A stretch of DNA of 5,259 nucleotides from assembly GCA_003532515.1 (NCBI GenBank), contig DOEX01000081.1, positions 1 through 5,259 of the forward strand. Direction: 5' to 3'. Made by a program: the position numbers and the translations under genes. This DNA is from Anaerolineaceae bacterium. GTDB taxonomy: Bacteria > Chloroflexota > Anaerolineae > Anaerolineales > Anaerolineaceae. Below, in pieces: positions 5,259 to 5,259 of the stretch (its first letter is position 1; each line of letters begins with the position of its first letter). Below the pieces are notes generated by a model. The model searched no databases and was not told where the DNA came from. It saw nothing but the letters and a program-made list of their open reading frames with translations.

Positions 5259-5259
5259 A

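Overview
The window looks like chromosomal DNA of a free-living bacterium, most likely a member of the Chloroflexota (Anaerolineae-like). This is inference only. It rests on the combination of a small ECF sigma factor with a very large single-pass membrane partner ending in a WD40-like (PD40) propeller, a TTG start codon, moderate GC content and recognisable sigma-70 promoters. No rRNA, tRNA, insertion sequence or CRISPR array was seen.

Layout. Bases 1-456 hold no convincing gene but are dense in control signals. Two strong leftward sigma-70-type promoters (TTGACT-N16-TATAAT at 291-318 and TTGACA-N17-TATACT at 162-190) point at a gene beyond the left edge. The first is flanked by a 13-bp tandem repeat (322-350) and a near-perfect 9+9 palindrome (263-282). 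The leftward leader can form a hairpin (117-133) and a compact three-way junction (22-75). Rightward, a candidate ECF-type promoter (411-437) precedes a two-gene operon. The sigma factor (478-1023) overlaps by ATGA a 752-residue membrane protein (1020-3278) that is probably its anti-sigma factor or sensor. A convergent gap (3279-3408) with a 9-bp-arm hairpin separates this operon from leftward genes. The first leftward gene is a DUF2177 membrane protein (3409-3906) whose C-terminus looks like the end of a different family (DUF1295). It has its own promoter about 150 bases upstream (4058-4086) and a 14-bp perfect palindrome in its leader. The second is a CaCA-family Na+/Ca2+-type antiporter (4230-5258) ending at a textbook intrinsic terminator (4179-4214).

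How the parts fit. The sigma factor and membrane partner form a cell-surface signalling pair: the short cytoplasmic N-terminus would hold the sigma factor, the helix crosses the membrane, and the large external part would sense an envelope signal. Release of the sigma factor would activate its own promoter. The regulon is unknown. The DUF2177 gene and the antiporter are each separately transcribed and have no visible link to the signalling pair beyond proximity. The least expected observations are the DUF2177/DUF1295 chimera and the layered regulatory and RNA-structure region at the left edge.
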